24,537 nt of DNA. Source: Flemingiibacterium sp045636145 (GTDB lineage: Bacteria; Bacillota; Clostridia; Oscillospirales; CAG-272). Within the stretch, counting starts at the first letter, position 1. Each line of letters starts with the position of its first letter. Position numbers and translations under genes: made by a program. Shown here one piece after another: positions 16,254-23,962 of the stretch. The notes below the pieces were generated by a model. That model had not been told where the DNA came from. It ran no database searches and saw only the letters and a list, made by a program, of their open reading frames with translations. The DNA lies in assembly GCA_045636145.1 (NCBI GenBank), contig JAZTWV010000053.1, forward strand, positions 1 through 24,537, given 5' to 3'.

Positions 16254-16517
16254 CTAATCAAATATCCGCCTACAGTACGGCTCATCGAAGCTTTGCATGG
16301 CGATATACTCGCGGTTCCCGATGCCGATGCTAGTAATCCTGCCATCTTTCACGGCATTTCGAATCATCTTTTTGCCGATACCGATCTCGGGACGGCTTCG
16401 CTTCAATTTAGCCCCCGCACCTCGAATTGCTGGGATTTGAGGAAGCCTTGCCGCTTCCTCAAATCCCAGCATACGGTTCAGCACAGGCGCAAGCGCCTCC
16501 GCATCAGCGAAGGTCAA
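16254..16517 (-). CDS. excisionase-like helix-turn-helix protein
   Basis: Up to 87 residues; the second Met (16472) gives a 72-residue protein beginning MLGFEEAARLPQI. The central part, KLKRSRPEIGIGKKMIRNAVK followed by DGRITSIGIGNREYIAMQS, has the pattern of small excisionase or MerR-like helix-turn-helix proteins of clostridial integrative elements (helix, turn with a second helix, then a basic GNR hairpin). No clear ribosome site is visible. The stop is TAG, and the same frame stays open for about 50 more codons (to 16101), so the gene may once have been longer. It overlaps the end of an integrase fragment by 14 nt and contains a perfect 17-bp inverted repeat. It may be a remnant rather than functional. 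Confidence 0.5.
   Translation of the reverse strand: MTFADAEALAPVLNRMLGFEEAARLPQIPAIRGAGAKLKRSRPEIGIGKKMIRNAVKDGRITSIGIGNREYIAMQSFDEPYCRRIFD
16429..16470. repeat. perfect 17-bp inverted repeat inside the excisionase-like gene
   Basis: GCTGGGATTTGAGGAAG at 16429-16445 is repeated as its exact complement at 16454-16470, with an 8-nt loop CCTTGCCG. There is no T-run on either side, so it is not a standard terminator. It lies at the start of the helix-turn-helix frame. Confidence 0.8.
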
Positions 16518-16938
16518 GCAGGAGCGCGGTCATAAGCATTGCTTTTGTTTTCGCCGGTTCGTTAGCTAATCCCTCAATGAATATCGCCGCTTCCTGGCGG
16601 CTGTACGCCTTCACCGGCTCATTTTTTATTTTCGGAAACCTAACCGAGCCGTTACGGAGTGGATTTTCATTGATGTAGCCCATGTGCTGTGCCTCGGTCA
16701 TCAGCGAGGAGAACACAGTCGCGTATCGCTTGACCGTGGAAGCCGAGAGCGGTTTGCCGTTGCTTTTATCCGTCCTCGCACCGGGCGATGCTAGGTAATC
16801 GACGAGTGCCTGCTGATGCTTGGCTGTAACATCCGTTAGCCTGATATTTCCGAGCGAGGGAATGATGATACCGAGAGCTTCCGCAATCTGACTTCGGCAG
16901 GAATTATGTACGCAAATAAATGCTATTTTCTTTTTCAT
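16504..16938 (-). pseudogene. arsC-like 5' end joined to an integrase core-binding fragment
   Basis: The frame starts at ATG 16938, overlapping the DUF5714 stop (ATGA). Residues 1-23, MKKKIAFICVHNSCRSQIAE and ALG, carry the CX5R-type loop at the N-terminus of thioredoxin-coupled arsenate reductases (ArsC/low-molecular-weight phosphatase fold). After about 16869 the protein changes to IPSLGNIRLTDVTAKHQQAL and on to STVKRYATVFSSLMTEA and AMLMTALLLDLR. That is the SAM-like DNA-binding domain of a tyrosine integrase, which stops before any catalytic residue. Both parts are truncated, so neither should work. The arsC-like gene was probably cut by a mobile-element rearrangement; the reading frame stays open across the join, perhaps by chance. 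Confidence 0.75.
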
Positions 16939-17615
16939 TTGAAGGGACACCTCGCACCGATACACTGATTGTTTTGCGCCGAATGCACACACTTGATCTC
17001 GTGAGTCTCCATTTCCACACCAAGGTGTGTCTTCGCAAACTCCACTGCCTTAATGATCGCAAGATAAGAGTCGCGCTTACAGCAACGTGGACCGCCGACC
17101 TCGCCAATCGCACCGAGAGCGGAAGATGTCATCTTGTTGGAGAGTCTCCACGCTTCATTTGCAAGCGGAGTTGAGCCGGAAACGATAGACACAAACATTC
17201 CTGCGCTGATACCGGCACCGCAAGCTCCCCAAAATCCGCAGACACCGCCGGGAACTTTCTTGCCTCGCTCCTGCATTTCGGACAAGGCTTTCGGCAAGTC
17301 AATATCGACGCCTGCGTTTTTGTACGCGGTCAGAAGTGCCGAGCCGACCATAACGTGATGCTCGAGACCGTGCATATGACAAAATGGCAGAGCCATCATC
17401 TTTTGAATGATTTCTATCGGGTTCTTCGACTTTTCGCCAAGGCACACGCCGATGATGCTGTCCATGTCCTGCGTGTGGCATTCGTTGCACACATAGTGAC
17501 CGTTTTCGCAAGCGGTCTTGCTGTTCTCCCTTTTATGGCAGACGGCGCACTCCATAAGCTCGTCGGTTTCAAGATATTTAAGCGGTGCGCCGCAAATCAG
17601 GCATTCGTCTTTCAT
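16935..17615 (-). CDS. DUF5714-type cysteine-rich protein
   Basis: This 226-residue protein has a metal-binding style N-terminus with CLICG (C5, C8), CAVCHK, CENGHYVCNECH (four Cys and two His). A conserved body follows with LPFCHMHGLEHHVMVGSALL, VCGFWGACGAGISAGMF, GGPRCCKRDSYLAI and a Cys-rich end CIGARCPFK. This fits DUF5714, a family of unknown function. ATG at 17615 has GAGG seven bases upstream. The last codons overlap the start of the truncated arsC-like gene, so the pair was once a coupled unit, perhaps for metalloid handling. It is the only gene in 15.9-18.6 kb that looks complete. Confidence 0.8.
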   Translation of the reverse strand: MKDECLICGAPLKYLETDELMECAVCHKRENSKTACENGHYVCNECHTQDMDSIIGVCLGEKSKNPIEIIQKMMALPFCHMHGLEHHVMVGSALLTAYKNAGVDIDLPKALSEMQERGKKVPGGVCGFWGACGAGISAGMFVSIVSGSTPLANEAWRLSNKMTSSALGAIGEVGGPRCCKRDSYLAIIKAVEFAKTHLGVEMETHEIKCVHSAQNNQCIGARCPFK

Positions 17616-17659
17616 TGTAAATCCTCGCCTTTTCTTTGTCTACAGCGGCACAAATGTTA

Positions 17660-17686
17660 AAGAAGGTCACGTTTCGTGACCTCCTT
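17660..17686 (-). terminator. hairpin, probable weak terminator before the DUF5714 gene
   Basis: On the minus strand AAGGAGGTCACG pairs with CGTGACCTTCTT (twelve pairs, one G-U) around the loop AAA and runs into TTTAACATTT. It follows the integrase arm-domain remnant and precedes the DUF5714 ribosome site by about 30 nt. Confidence 0.5.
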
Positions 17687-17895
17687 CATGCTCTCCCCAG
17701 TTCCGCCAGCTTCGCCTCGCACTCCACTTCCGTTTCCGCGTATATGTTTCGCACCACACGCTCACCGTCCACCGTCGGCGAATATCACCCCTGCCAACAG
17801 TTTGCGGAGAGCTGCTTCACATACCCCGTGCCGGGCTTGCGTTTCTTGCCTTTGTACGGCTCGAATTTCGCGCTCGGTGGAGTTGCCTGCGATTT
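17686..17895 (-). pseudogene. integrase N-terminal arm-binding domain remnant
   Basis: The minus-strand frame reads FEPYKGKKRKPGTGYVKQLS, then ANCWQG, a TGA stop (17787-17785), then YSPTVDGERVVRNIYAETEV and ECEAKLAELGRA. This is the AP2/arm-type DNA-binding domain found at the N-terminus of clostridial ICE and phage integrases (WQGRYSPTxxGKRxxRNIYAxT); the TGA replaces the Arg codon. No start codon is left, and an in-frame TAG lies just upstream. It begins about 30 nt after the stop of an integrase C-terminus (17928), so pieces of one or more integrases are out of order here. Confidence 0.7.
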
Positions 17896-17927
17896 GCACT
17901 ACTGCCAACATCGCCGCTACACGCCGC

Positions 17928-18481
17928 TTATACACCCGTCACAGTGCCGATAGTTTGCTCAATCTTATTCGCCGCCGCACGCTGCATTTCCTCGGTGGCG
18001 TGGGAGTATACGTTCAGCGTGGTTTCCACCGAGGTGTGTCCGATGGTCGCCGCCAGCGGTTTCACATCCACGCCGTAGCCGATACTGTTATCCGATGCGC
18101 CTAACAAGCGAATAAGCTGTTCCTTGAGGGGATAGAAGATAGCCATCAGCGCAAGTGCGGAAATGAGAGTAACGACTATACCCGTTCCGATTGCATTCGT
18201 GGCATTTTTCGTGTCCTTTCTACCTTGGCAAATATTCAGATAGGCGACACATCCGTCACCGAAGTGCTAAGCAAATGCCTGCGAAATGAAGAAGATTGGG
18301 AATACAACGCCGGTTGCGGCATTACCGAGTGCGGAAAGCTCGCTGTTACCAATGAAAATTTGCTCAACAATGTTATAGAGCGCACTGACGAGAAGCGAAA
18401 GCACGCAAGGAATGGAGAAATTCAGTATCGGTTTGCTGATTCTCTCCGTTCCTAAGAATGTTGTGTCTGTTCTTGATTCAT
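17928..18481 (-). pseudogene. truncated MATE efflux gene joined to an integrase C-terminus
   Basis: ATG at 18481 with GGAG six bases upstream should start a MATE-family transporter, but a frameshift between about 18478 and 18455 puts the ATG out of frame. The main frame reads LGTERISKPILNFSIPCVLS, LLVSALYNIVEQIFIGNSEL and so on. It is broken by a TAG (18269-18267) where family members usually have Trp (AFAW), and continues as HFGDGCVAYLNICQG to RLLGASDNSIGYG. At about 18071 it turns into VDVKPLAATIGHTSVETTLN then VYSHATEEMQRAA, the C-terminus of a tyrosine integrase with its catalytic His (GHTS) and Tyr (VYSH). Neither part is functional. Confidence 0.8.
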
Positions 18482-18510
18482 AAAGTTCTCCAAATATTTT
18501 ATTTTTGAAG

Positions 18511-18541
18511 CCAAAAGTACCCCCGCACAAGAACACGGGGG
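18511..18541 (-). terminator. GC-rich hairpin, possible terminator for the AraC gene
   Basis: On the minus strand CCCCCG and CGGGGG (18541-18536 and 18525-18520), extended by two wobble pairs, enclose TTCTTG and are followed by TACTTTT. It lies about 105 nt after the AraC stop and 39 nt before the MATE start. Confidence 0.5.
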
Positions 18542-18613
18542 CATGAGAAAAGTGGATATATGCAATACGATGTGTGATATTAGGAACACCGATGCACGCA
18601 AAATTATGGTGGT

Positions 18614-18636
18614 AATATATATATATATATATATAT
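18614..18636. repeat. (AT)n microsatellite
   Basis: Eleven uninterrupted AT units, ten bases beyond the AraC stop codon. This short tandem repeat sits at the boundary between the intact AraC gene and the rearranged region and is likely to vary in length. Confidence 0.9.
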
Positions 18637-18646
18637 TTCTAGCCAA

Positions 18647-19489
18647 TCATATTATCTTTGAATATTTACGGCGATAAGCAGTTGGAGTTATACCGCACTC
18701 TGCGCGAAAAACCTTTATAAAATATGATGCAGAAGCAAATCCGCACAGCTTGGCAATAGCTGCAATTTCAAGCTTTTCTGAAATAAGCTTACTCTTTGCC
18801 ATCTCTACACGGTATTCGCTTATATACTTGTGAAGTGACTTACCTGTGGTCATATTGATTACCCTACTGAGATAGTTGGGATGATAGTCAAAATGCCTTG
18901 CTATGCTTACGTTACTGAGATCTACACGACTATAGTTCTGTTCTATATATTCAATAACCGTGTTTGTTATGTCAGATTCACATACCCCAAGAGTCATCTT
19001 CCGCAGCATCTCCGCCAGTATTTGCTTAACTGTCGCCGAAGTAATTTCGCGATAATACAAAGTTTTATGCCGAAATTCATCATAGCAGCTTTCAAAACGC
19101 TCTTTCGCTCCGATAATGTTCACAATTATCGGATGGGAGAATTCTTCTGGAGAATCGCAATCAAGAACGAGCGCAGGATCAAAGGCATCGTCAGGCACGG
19201 AATTAAATCCATCAGCGGCGTTACTGTGACTTCTGTCAAGATCTATACATAGCACGTATATTTTTCCGTCATCATTCTCTGAAATCAGTTGATAGCACGA
19301 TGCAGGCGGTAAAAAAACCACATCATTTGAGGATATCTTATATTCCTTGCCGCTGATACGTATTGATCCATTCCACCTTGCAAAGAAAAACAAACGACAA
19401 TCATAATTACGGGAAAGTGCAAAATCTGCGTCTCCCGATCTGACTTTTCGCACGAATCTAACATACGGATTTGTGTCTGAAAATTGCAT
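18647..19489 (-). CDS. AraC-family transcriptional regulator
   Basis: This 280-residue protein has an N-terminal cupin-like sensor half (about 1-140, with LFFFARWNGSIRISGKEYKI and VFLPPASCYQL) and a C-terminal double helix-turn-helix of about 100 residues (VDLSNVSIARHFDYHPNYLS then RVINMTTGKSLHKYISEYRV, and IAAIAKLCGFASASYFIKVF). This is the usual layout of sugar-responsive AraC activators. ATG at 19489 is chosen because GAGAGGAG lies about ten bases upstream; an ATG at 19525 in frame has no such site and lies within 20 bases of the -10 box. Downstream lies the rearranged region. Upstream is a secreted beta-sandwich protein and a sialidase-like gene, so it may control glycan use. Confidence 0.88.
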   Translation of the reverse strand: MQFSDTNPYVRFVRKVRSGDADFALSRNYDCRLFFFARWNGSIRISGKEYKISSNDVVFLPPASCYQLISENDDGKIYVLCIDLDRSHSNAADGFNSVPDDAFDPALVLDCDSPEEFSHPIIVNIIGAKERFESCYDEFRHKTLYYREITSATVKQILAEMLRKMTLGVCESDITNTVIEYIEQNYSRVDLSNVSIARHFDYHPNYLSRVINMTTGKSLHKYISEYRVEMAKSKLISEKLEIAAIAKLCGFASASYFIKVFRAECGITPTAYRRKYSKII

Positions 19490-19537
19490 AATACAAAAAC
19501 TCCTCTCACATTCATAGTGAAACACTGCTTTTAAGAT

Positions 19538-19566
19538 ATTATATCACTTTTCTTTACATAAATCAA
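19538..19566 (-). promoter_or_regulatory. sigma-A type promoter of the AraC gene
   Basis: On the minus strand TTGATT (19566-19561) and TATAAT (19543-19538) are exactly 17 bp apart, and the -10 box lies about 50 bases before the chosen ATG (19489). This supports the shorter start of the AraC protein. Confidence 0.75.
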
Positions 19567-19585
19567 TATGCTTTGAAAATATGAG

Positions 19586-19657
19586 TTATATCCCCCCCTT
19601 AGTATTGTCCCGATTACTTTACGTAATTTCGAGTATCTTCCTAAGGGGGGGATATAA
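19586..19657. repeat. perfect 17-bp inverted repeat with seven-C/seven-G tract, possible operator
   Basis: TTATATCCCCCCCTTAG at 19586-19602 has its exact complement at 19641-19657, separated by 38 nt. The spacer holds a second small palindrome, ATTAC-TTTAC-GTAAT (19613-19627). The left arm begins 20 bp upstream of the AraC -35 box. The arrangement could be a pair of regulator sites, or a strong stem ending convergent transcription from the secreted-protein gene. There is no T-run for a classic terminator. Confidence 0.75.
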
Positions 19658-19678
19658 TGAGGAGGAGAAATAAGCTAT

Positions 19679-19723
19679 ATGTTAGAATTGTGGATAGCTA
19701 AACGCCACCAATTCACGCTATAG
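19679..19723 (+). CDS. possible 14-residue micro-ORF
   Basis: ATG at 19679 opens MLELWIAKRHQFTL, ending with TAG at 19721-19723. A strong purine ribosome site GAGGAGGAG (19659-19667) precedes it by 11 nt, longer than ideal. It lies between the inverted repeat and the stop of the large secreted protein, in the opposite direction. A TATAAT (19653-19658) lies upstream but no -35 box. It may be a chance ORF or the stub of a lost gene. Confidence 0.2.
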   Translation: MLELWIAKRHQFTL

Positions 19724-19728
19724 TCATA

Positions 19729-22700
19729 CTATCCCTGAGTTTTGTCAGCCGAAGCGTATCCCTTAAGCGATACGTTATCGATGTCAAAACCGTGGGAGTC
19801 AGGTTGACCGCTGGTACCGCCGCCTATCTTAAAGATAATGACAGTAGGCTTGTCAATAACTATGGTGTCGGTATATGTGGTCCACTCGCGTGTCACCTTG
19901 GATTGATAACCTACAACATAACCCGTATCATTCATAGCGGTTTTCTTATCAACGGGATCAAACAGATCATAATGACCTATACTCATTTGGTTTGGATCCT
20001 GAAGAATGGTTCTCATATACTGCCAATCTTTTGCCTCACTATGCCAGGTATATGCAGTATAGTTATTAGCCTCGGGATTTTCGGAAACACGGAGGTCAAC
20101 GGAGAAGGTATACTCGCCGGGTTCAAGAGTGATGCCGGTATTGTACCAAACACCTCTTGCGCTCGTATCAACATCGTTAACTCTTACAAAGGTATTATTC
20201 TCCTCGGTAACTACTTCAAGTGTAGTAGCATGACCTGCAGTTTGCTTTGCCCAAAAGCCCGCATCTGCCTCTGTCTGAGTCTTGGCTATAGCTGAATTGT
20301 AAATTACAGGCTGGATAGTTTCAAAATCGCCATCAGGCAGAAACTCTACACGTTTTGGAACTTGCATCTTTCCTTGCATCTTTTTGAGAAGTACCATTGT
20401 TATACCCCAATTGGGATAACCATGTTCCCATTTGTACTGAATATTAAGTTTCGGTGCAGTTAAAAATACAGGAACATCGGAATCAATGGAAATACTAATC
20501 GCTTTGATATTGGGAGCCGCGTCGAATGATTTGGTAATTCCGATACCACTCCAATCATTTCCTATAGTGAAACGTTCAGTATCAGTTGTGCCGTCATTGT
20601 AGATGAAAGATACAACCGCTTTAGCTTGAGCTTCAGTCGCTGTCCTTACTTTTACTCCAAATCTATACCGACCTTCAACACGCTGCTCATCCGTAAGCGC
20701 AAGATTATAAGTAATCGTCATTTCGGAAGAAACATCAAAAGGTTCAAGACAGAAATAGTCACTCACTGGAGTTATGCGATCAATCACAGCCTTTGCGGCG
20801 ATTCCATCGAGATCTTCTTCATTTTCAAAATAATTTTCGTAAACAATAGACTTGCGGTCGCCTACCTGTTTCCAAACAACTAAATCGTCGATTTCAAAGG
20901 GCTGTACGTGTTTGCTATCGTTTCCTCTTTGGATAACTATCTGGCTGGCATTCGCCGAAACATCCTGGGCAAGAGTAAAATATCCTTCAAAAGTCTGCCA
21001 CTCTGATGTAACATTGGTAAGAGGGAATACTCTTTTGTGATCTCCGGCTTCATGATCCATTATAACCCAACTTGAAACACCTGCATCAACCACTGCCTGT
21101 GTAGGAACAATATACTCGGCGTTCATGCCGGCTACAGTATCAAGACCATCCACCGTAAGATTGCCGCCATTTTCTGCACTGAAGGCTTCCATTACAACTA
21201 ATGTATCATCCTTTGAATCAAGATCGAATTTTGGACGGATCTTTGTAGTTGCTCCATCGGTACCGCGAACTCGCATAGAAACGTAGTACTTCTCCCCTGC
21301 ATTCATATCCGCTTTGAGCTTGATTACAAGGAAGTTGGTGCTGTCATTAAGTCTTTCGCCAATAGAGAGATAGGTAGTATCATCATTTGAAACCAGTACA
21401 GGTGTCGTATTCTCTGTGCGCATGGTAACGCCGTTAAGGTAGTTTATATCGTCTGATTCCGTATCCTCAATAACCGGGAATTTATCGCTTGATAACTTTG
21501 CATTCTTAACATCAAGGGGCATACCTGTATAATTGGTGGTAACAGTATATCCTGTAAGCTCATAGCCTGCGGGAACAATCACAGAAAACTGCATTTCTTC
21601 CCACATTGTATTGAGACCTCTGGTTATTACCTCTGTCTTATCCTCATCGCCGTCTGTGGCATCAATGTCGTTCAAATTGAAGGTCACAGTCACCTCGTGG
21701 CTATCGTTGGTACCCTTGTATGGGTAATTATCGAACACATACTCTCCGGCACGAAGCTCTGCATCGAAGGAGTAGATACCTTCTCCGTAAACGGCACCAA
21801 TACCGGTCAGATCATATGAAACCGAAGGAATATTCTCAGCGTTGGGAGTCACTCTTATGAACTCATCCTGAATGTCGTAAACAAAGCTTACACCAGCACT
21901 AGGATAGAACTTATTATAATCGGTAGATGTTCCTACATATAACTTTGTGCTGTCATTGAAGTCTGCGGAGAAGATCTCACCATCGTCCGTCCACACCTTA
22001 AAGTCATCTATATCAATCGGCAGACGTTCATCGGCAGTACCGCGATTGATAAACAACTCAAGCGACCCTTCAGAAGCGGACGGTGTAAACTTGCCCTCGA
22101 AGTGCGCCCATTCGCCGTCCATCGGAATGCGTCCGTAGCGGTTACTTCCGTTTGGATCCTTATCCATAATAACAGTGCTGCTTGAGGTAGGCACAATGTA
22201 TTTTTCAGAATAACCGGCATTCACTCTTTCCACGTTGTCAACATTTGCCATAACGCGGAATCTGAACAAATCTGTGTCAGTTCTGCTTGTATCGTTATTG
22301 CTGAGCAAAACGGATGAACGGATATTAAAGGATACATAATACGTAGTTTCGCCATCCGGTATCACATTTAGCTTTATAGGGAAAAGATTCATATTCACAG
22401 TACCGGTACGCGGAGCTATTGTAAGATATCCGTTATCGGCATTAACAGGTACGCTCTTGGTTGCGCTGTCACCGAATGTAACCGTTGCACCGTCAAGCAG
22501 GTCTGTAGTAGTCAGTGTGGTAGAAGAACCAAGCTCTTCAGTAGTGCCATCAAGCAATGGTGCAACGAGCATGAAAGAGACATTGCCAATGTCAAGAGCA
22601 TTGCTCTCTCCGAGAGTTTCAAAAGAGATCGCGGAAAGCTCAGTATTCTCAGTAATGGTTATTTTCTCTGATACGTTTGACCATGTGATATCAACCGCCT

Positions 22701-23721
22701 TTTTAAAGGTTCTATCATTGGTTCCTTCTGCGAAATCTATGGTGGCAGTAACGTTGGACTTATTTTCGCTGCCGTCCATATACCAATCGCCACGGCGAAG
22801 CTCAGCCTCCAGCTTGTATGTGCCAGGAGTCAGCATAAGACCGTCCATATCATAACTTACGCAGGTGTCGCTTCCGCTGTTAGCCGGAATTCTGCTGTAA
22901 CCTGATGTTCTGTTGACATAGATCACGCTCGGCTTTGAAGATTTTGTAAAATCGTTTTGCCAAATAGGCTGAAACACGCCTTTGACAGCTTCGGTATGTG
23001 TTTCAATTCTGGGGAGGGTCGAAAAGTCGTAGCAATCTTCGGTACAGTTGGAAGGATTGCCGTCAACAATTGTATAAAGCCTGAAATCATCTATTTCGAA
23101 GGACTCAGGGAAGTCACCTGTGCCGCCGCAAAAATAGATATATGCGTTATCTGCTGTGGCGGTAACATTTTCAAGTGCAACAACGTAGGTGTTCCACTCT
23201 TCATTTATCCAAATCTCATCCATACCGTTCTTGTTGTGCAGCAGCTCGGTGCCTTGTCCTGCACTCTTAACACTCCATGAGGTGCTGTTTGTGGTTGAAT
23301 GAGTCACATTACCGTTAATACGTATTCTTGTATAGTTTTTGCCGTCTGTAGCAATACTGCTGTCATCTGTGTTGGTATTTACCGGCTTTGTGGTAGTACG
23401 CATTCTGAATTCAAGGAAATATGTATTACCTTTTTCTATCGGAGTGTTGAAAGTATATGCAAGTCCGCGCCATCTTGTGTCACCATTTGACCATGTATTG
23501 GCTCTCTTTACCTGAAGAAAGCCGTTTGCCACGCCTTCCTCATCTGTTTCCATTTCCACTGCAACGGAGCTATACTCAGGGTCAATATCTTCCAGCAAAT
23601 TCGCGCCCACTTCTACCGTATCTGCACCCGATGCAAAAACAGTCATCGGTGCCATGATTGGCAAGCTTGAAGCACTCATCAAAGCTGCAAGCAACAATGA
23701 TACTAATCTTGTCTTTTTCAT
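19729..23721 (-). CDS. large secreted protein of alternating beta-sandwich (CBM-like) modules
   Basis: This 1330-residue protein has a signal peptide (MKKTRLVSLLLAALMSASSL then PIMAPMTVFASG). I read seven modules, A-B-A-B-A-B-A. The A modules (about 40-225, 400-580, 755-955, 1125-1330) resemble CBM4/9-type galactose-binding sandwiches. Each has a YYVSFxxR strand, a W-x-x-F/Y-E-G strand and an ending such as FEIDDFRLY, IDIDDFKVW, FEIDDLVVW or FDIDNVSL. The B modules carry (K/S)LEAELRxGxY-type strands (YKLEAELRRGDW, YSFDAELRAGEY, YRFGVKVRTA). No catalytic domain, LPXTG motif, SLH domain or transmembrane tail is visible. ATG at 23721 is chosen for the signal peptide and an AAAGG site; the frame is open 48 codons further up. 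A glycan-binding or matrix role is inferred; the exact family is unknown. Confidence 0.75.
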   Translation of the reverse strand: MKKTRLVSLLLAALMSASSLPIMAPMTVFASGADTVEVGANLLEDIDPEYSSVAVEMETDEEGVANGFLQVKRANTWSNGDTRWRGLAYTFNTPIEKGNTYFLEFRMRTTTKPVNTNTDDSSIATDGKNYTRIRINGNVTHSTTNSTSWSVKSAGQGTELLHNKNGMDEIWINEEWNTYVVALENVTATADNAYIYFCGGTGDFPESFEIDDFRLYTIVDGNPSNCTEDCYDFSTLPRIETHTEAVKGVFQPIWQNDFTKSSKPSVIYVNRTSGYSRIPANSGSDTCVSYDMDGLMLTPGTYKLEAELRRGDWYMDGSENKSNVTATIDFAEGTNDRTFKKAVDITWSNVSEKITITENTELSAISFETLGESNALDIGNVSFMLVAPLLDGTTEELGSSTTLTTTDLLDGATVTFGDSATKSVPVNADNGYLTIAPRTGTVNMNLFPIKLNVIPDGETTYYVSFNIRSSVLLSNNDTSRTDTDLFRFRVMANVDNVERVNAGYSEKYIVPTSSSTVIMDKDPNGSNRYGRIPMDGEWAHFEGKFTPSASEGSLELFINRGTADERLPIDIDDFKVWTDDGEIFSADFNDSTKLYVGTSTDYNKFYPSAGVSFVYDIQDEFIRVTPNAENIPSVSYDLTGIGAVYGEGIYSFDAELRAGEYVFDNYPYKGTNDSHEVTVTFNLNDIDATDGDEDKTEVITRGLNTMWEEMQFSVIVPAGYELTGYTVTTNYTGMPLDVKNAKLSSDKFPVIEDTESDDINYLNGVTMRTENTTPVLVSNDDTTYLSIGERLNDSTNFLVIKLKADMNAGEKYYVSMRVRGTDGATTKIRPKFDLDSKDDTLVVMEAFSAENGGNLTVDGLDTVAGMNAEYIVPTQAVVDAGVSSWVIMDHEAGDHKRVFPLTNVTSEWQTFEGYFTLAQDVSANASQIVIQRGNDSKHVQPFEIDDLVVWKQVGDRKSIVYENYFENEEDLDGIAAKAVIDRITPVSDYFCLEPFDVSSEMTITYNLALTDEQRVEGRYRFGVKVRTATEAQAKAVVSFIYNDGTTDTERFTIGNDWSGIGITKSFDAAPNIKAISISIDSDVPVFLTAPKLNIQYKWEHGYPNWGITMVLLKKMQGKMQVPKRVEFLPDGDFETIQPVIYNSAIAKTQTEADAGFWAKQTAGHATTLEVVTEENNTFVRVNDVDTSARGVWYNTGITLEPGEYTFSVDLRVSENPEANNYTAYTWHSEAKDWQYMRTILQDPNQMSIGHYDLFDPVDKKTAMNDTGYVVGYQSKVTREWTTYTDTIVIDKPTVIIFKIGGGTSGQPDSHGFDIDNVSLKGYASADKTQG

Positions 23722-23962
23722 AATAAATGTACCTTTCTTTAGATAAATTTGATTAAACAGAGTGCTGAGATTACTATAAATCTTCAAAGAAACTATCATA
23801 CGCTGTGTGTATAATCGTTTCCACTCATCATAATTGGTAAAATCTGTCCCAAACTGTGCGCACAAGTTGCGAAATCTGCCATATAGCCTTCGCTCTCACG
23901 CTTTGTTGAAATTTCAAGCTTCACAGCAAAAAAGTCCGAAAAATCCGCGCACTTAATTTTTT

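Noticed and set aside
18614..18636. CRISPR or structured tandem array
   Set aside because: Only a dinucleotide AT repeat; no spaced repeats of CRISPR size and no cas genes are in the window.
23722..23865. 48-codon N-terminal extension of the large secreted protein
   Set aside because: It would place residues before a clear signal peptide and has no ribosome site; the ATG at 23721 has AAAGG at suitable spacing.
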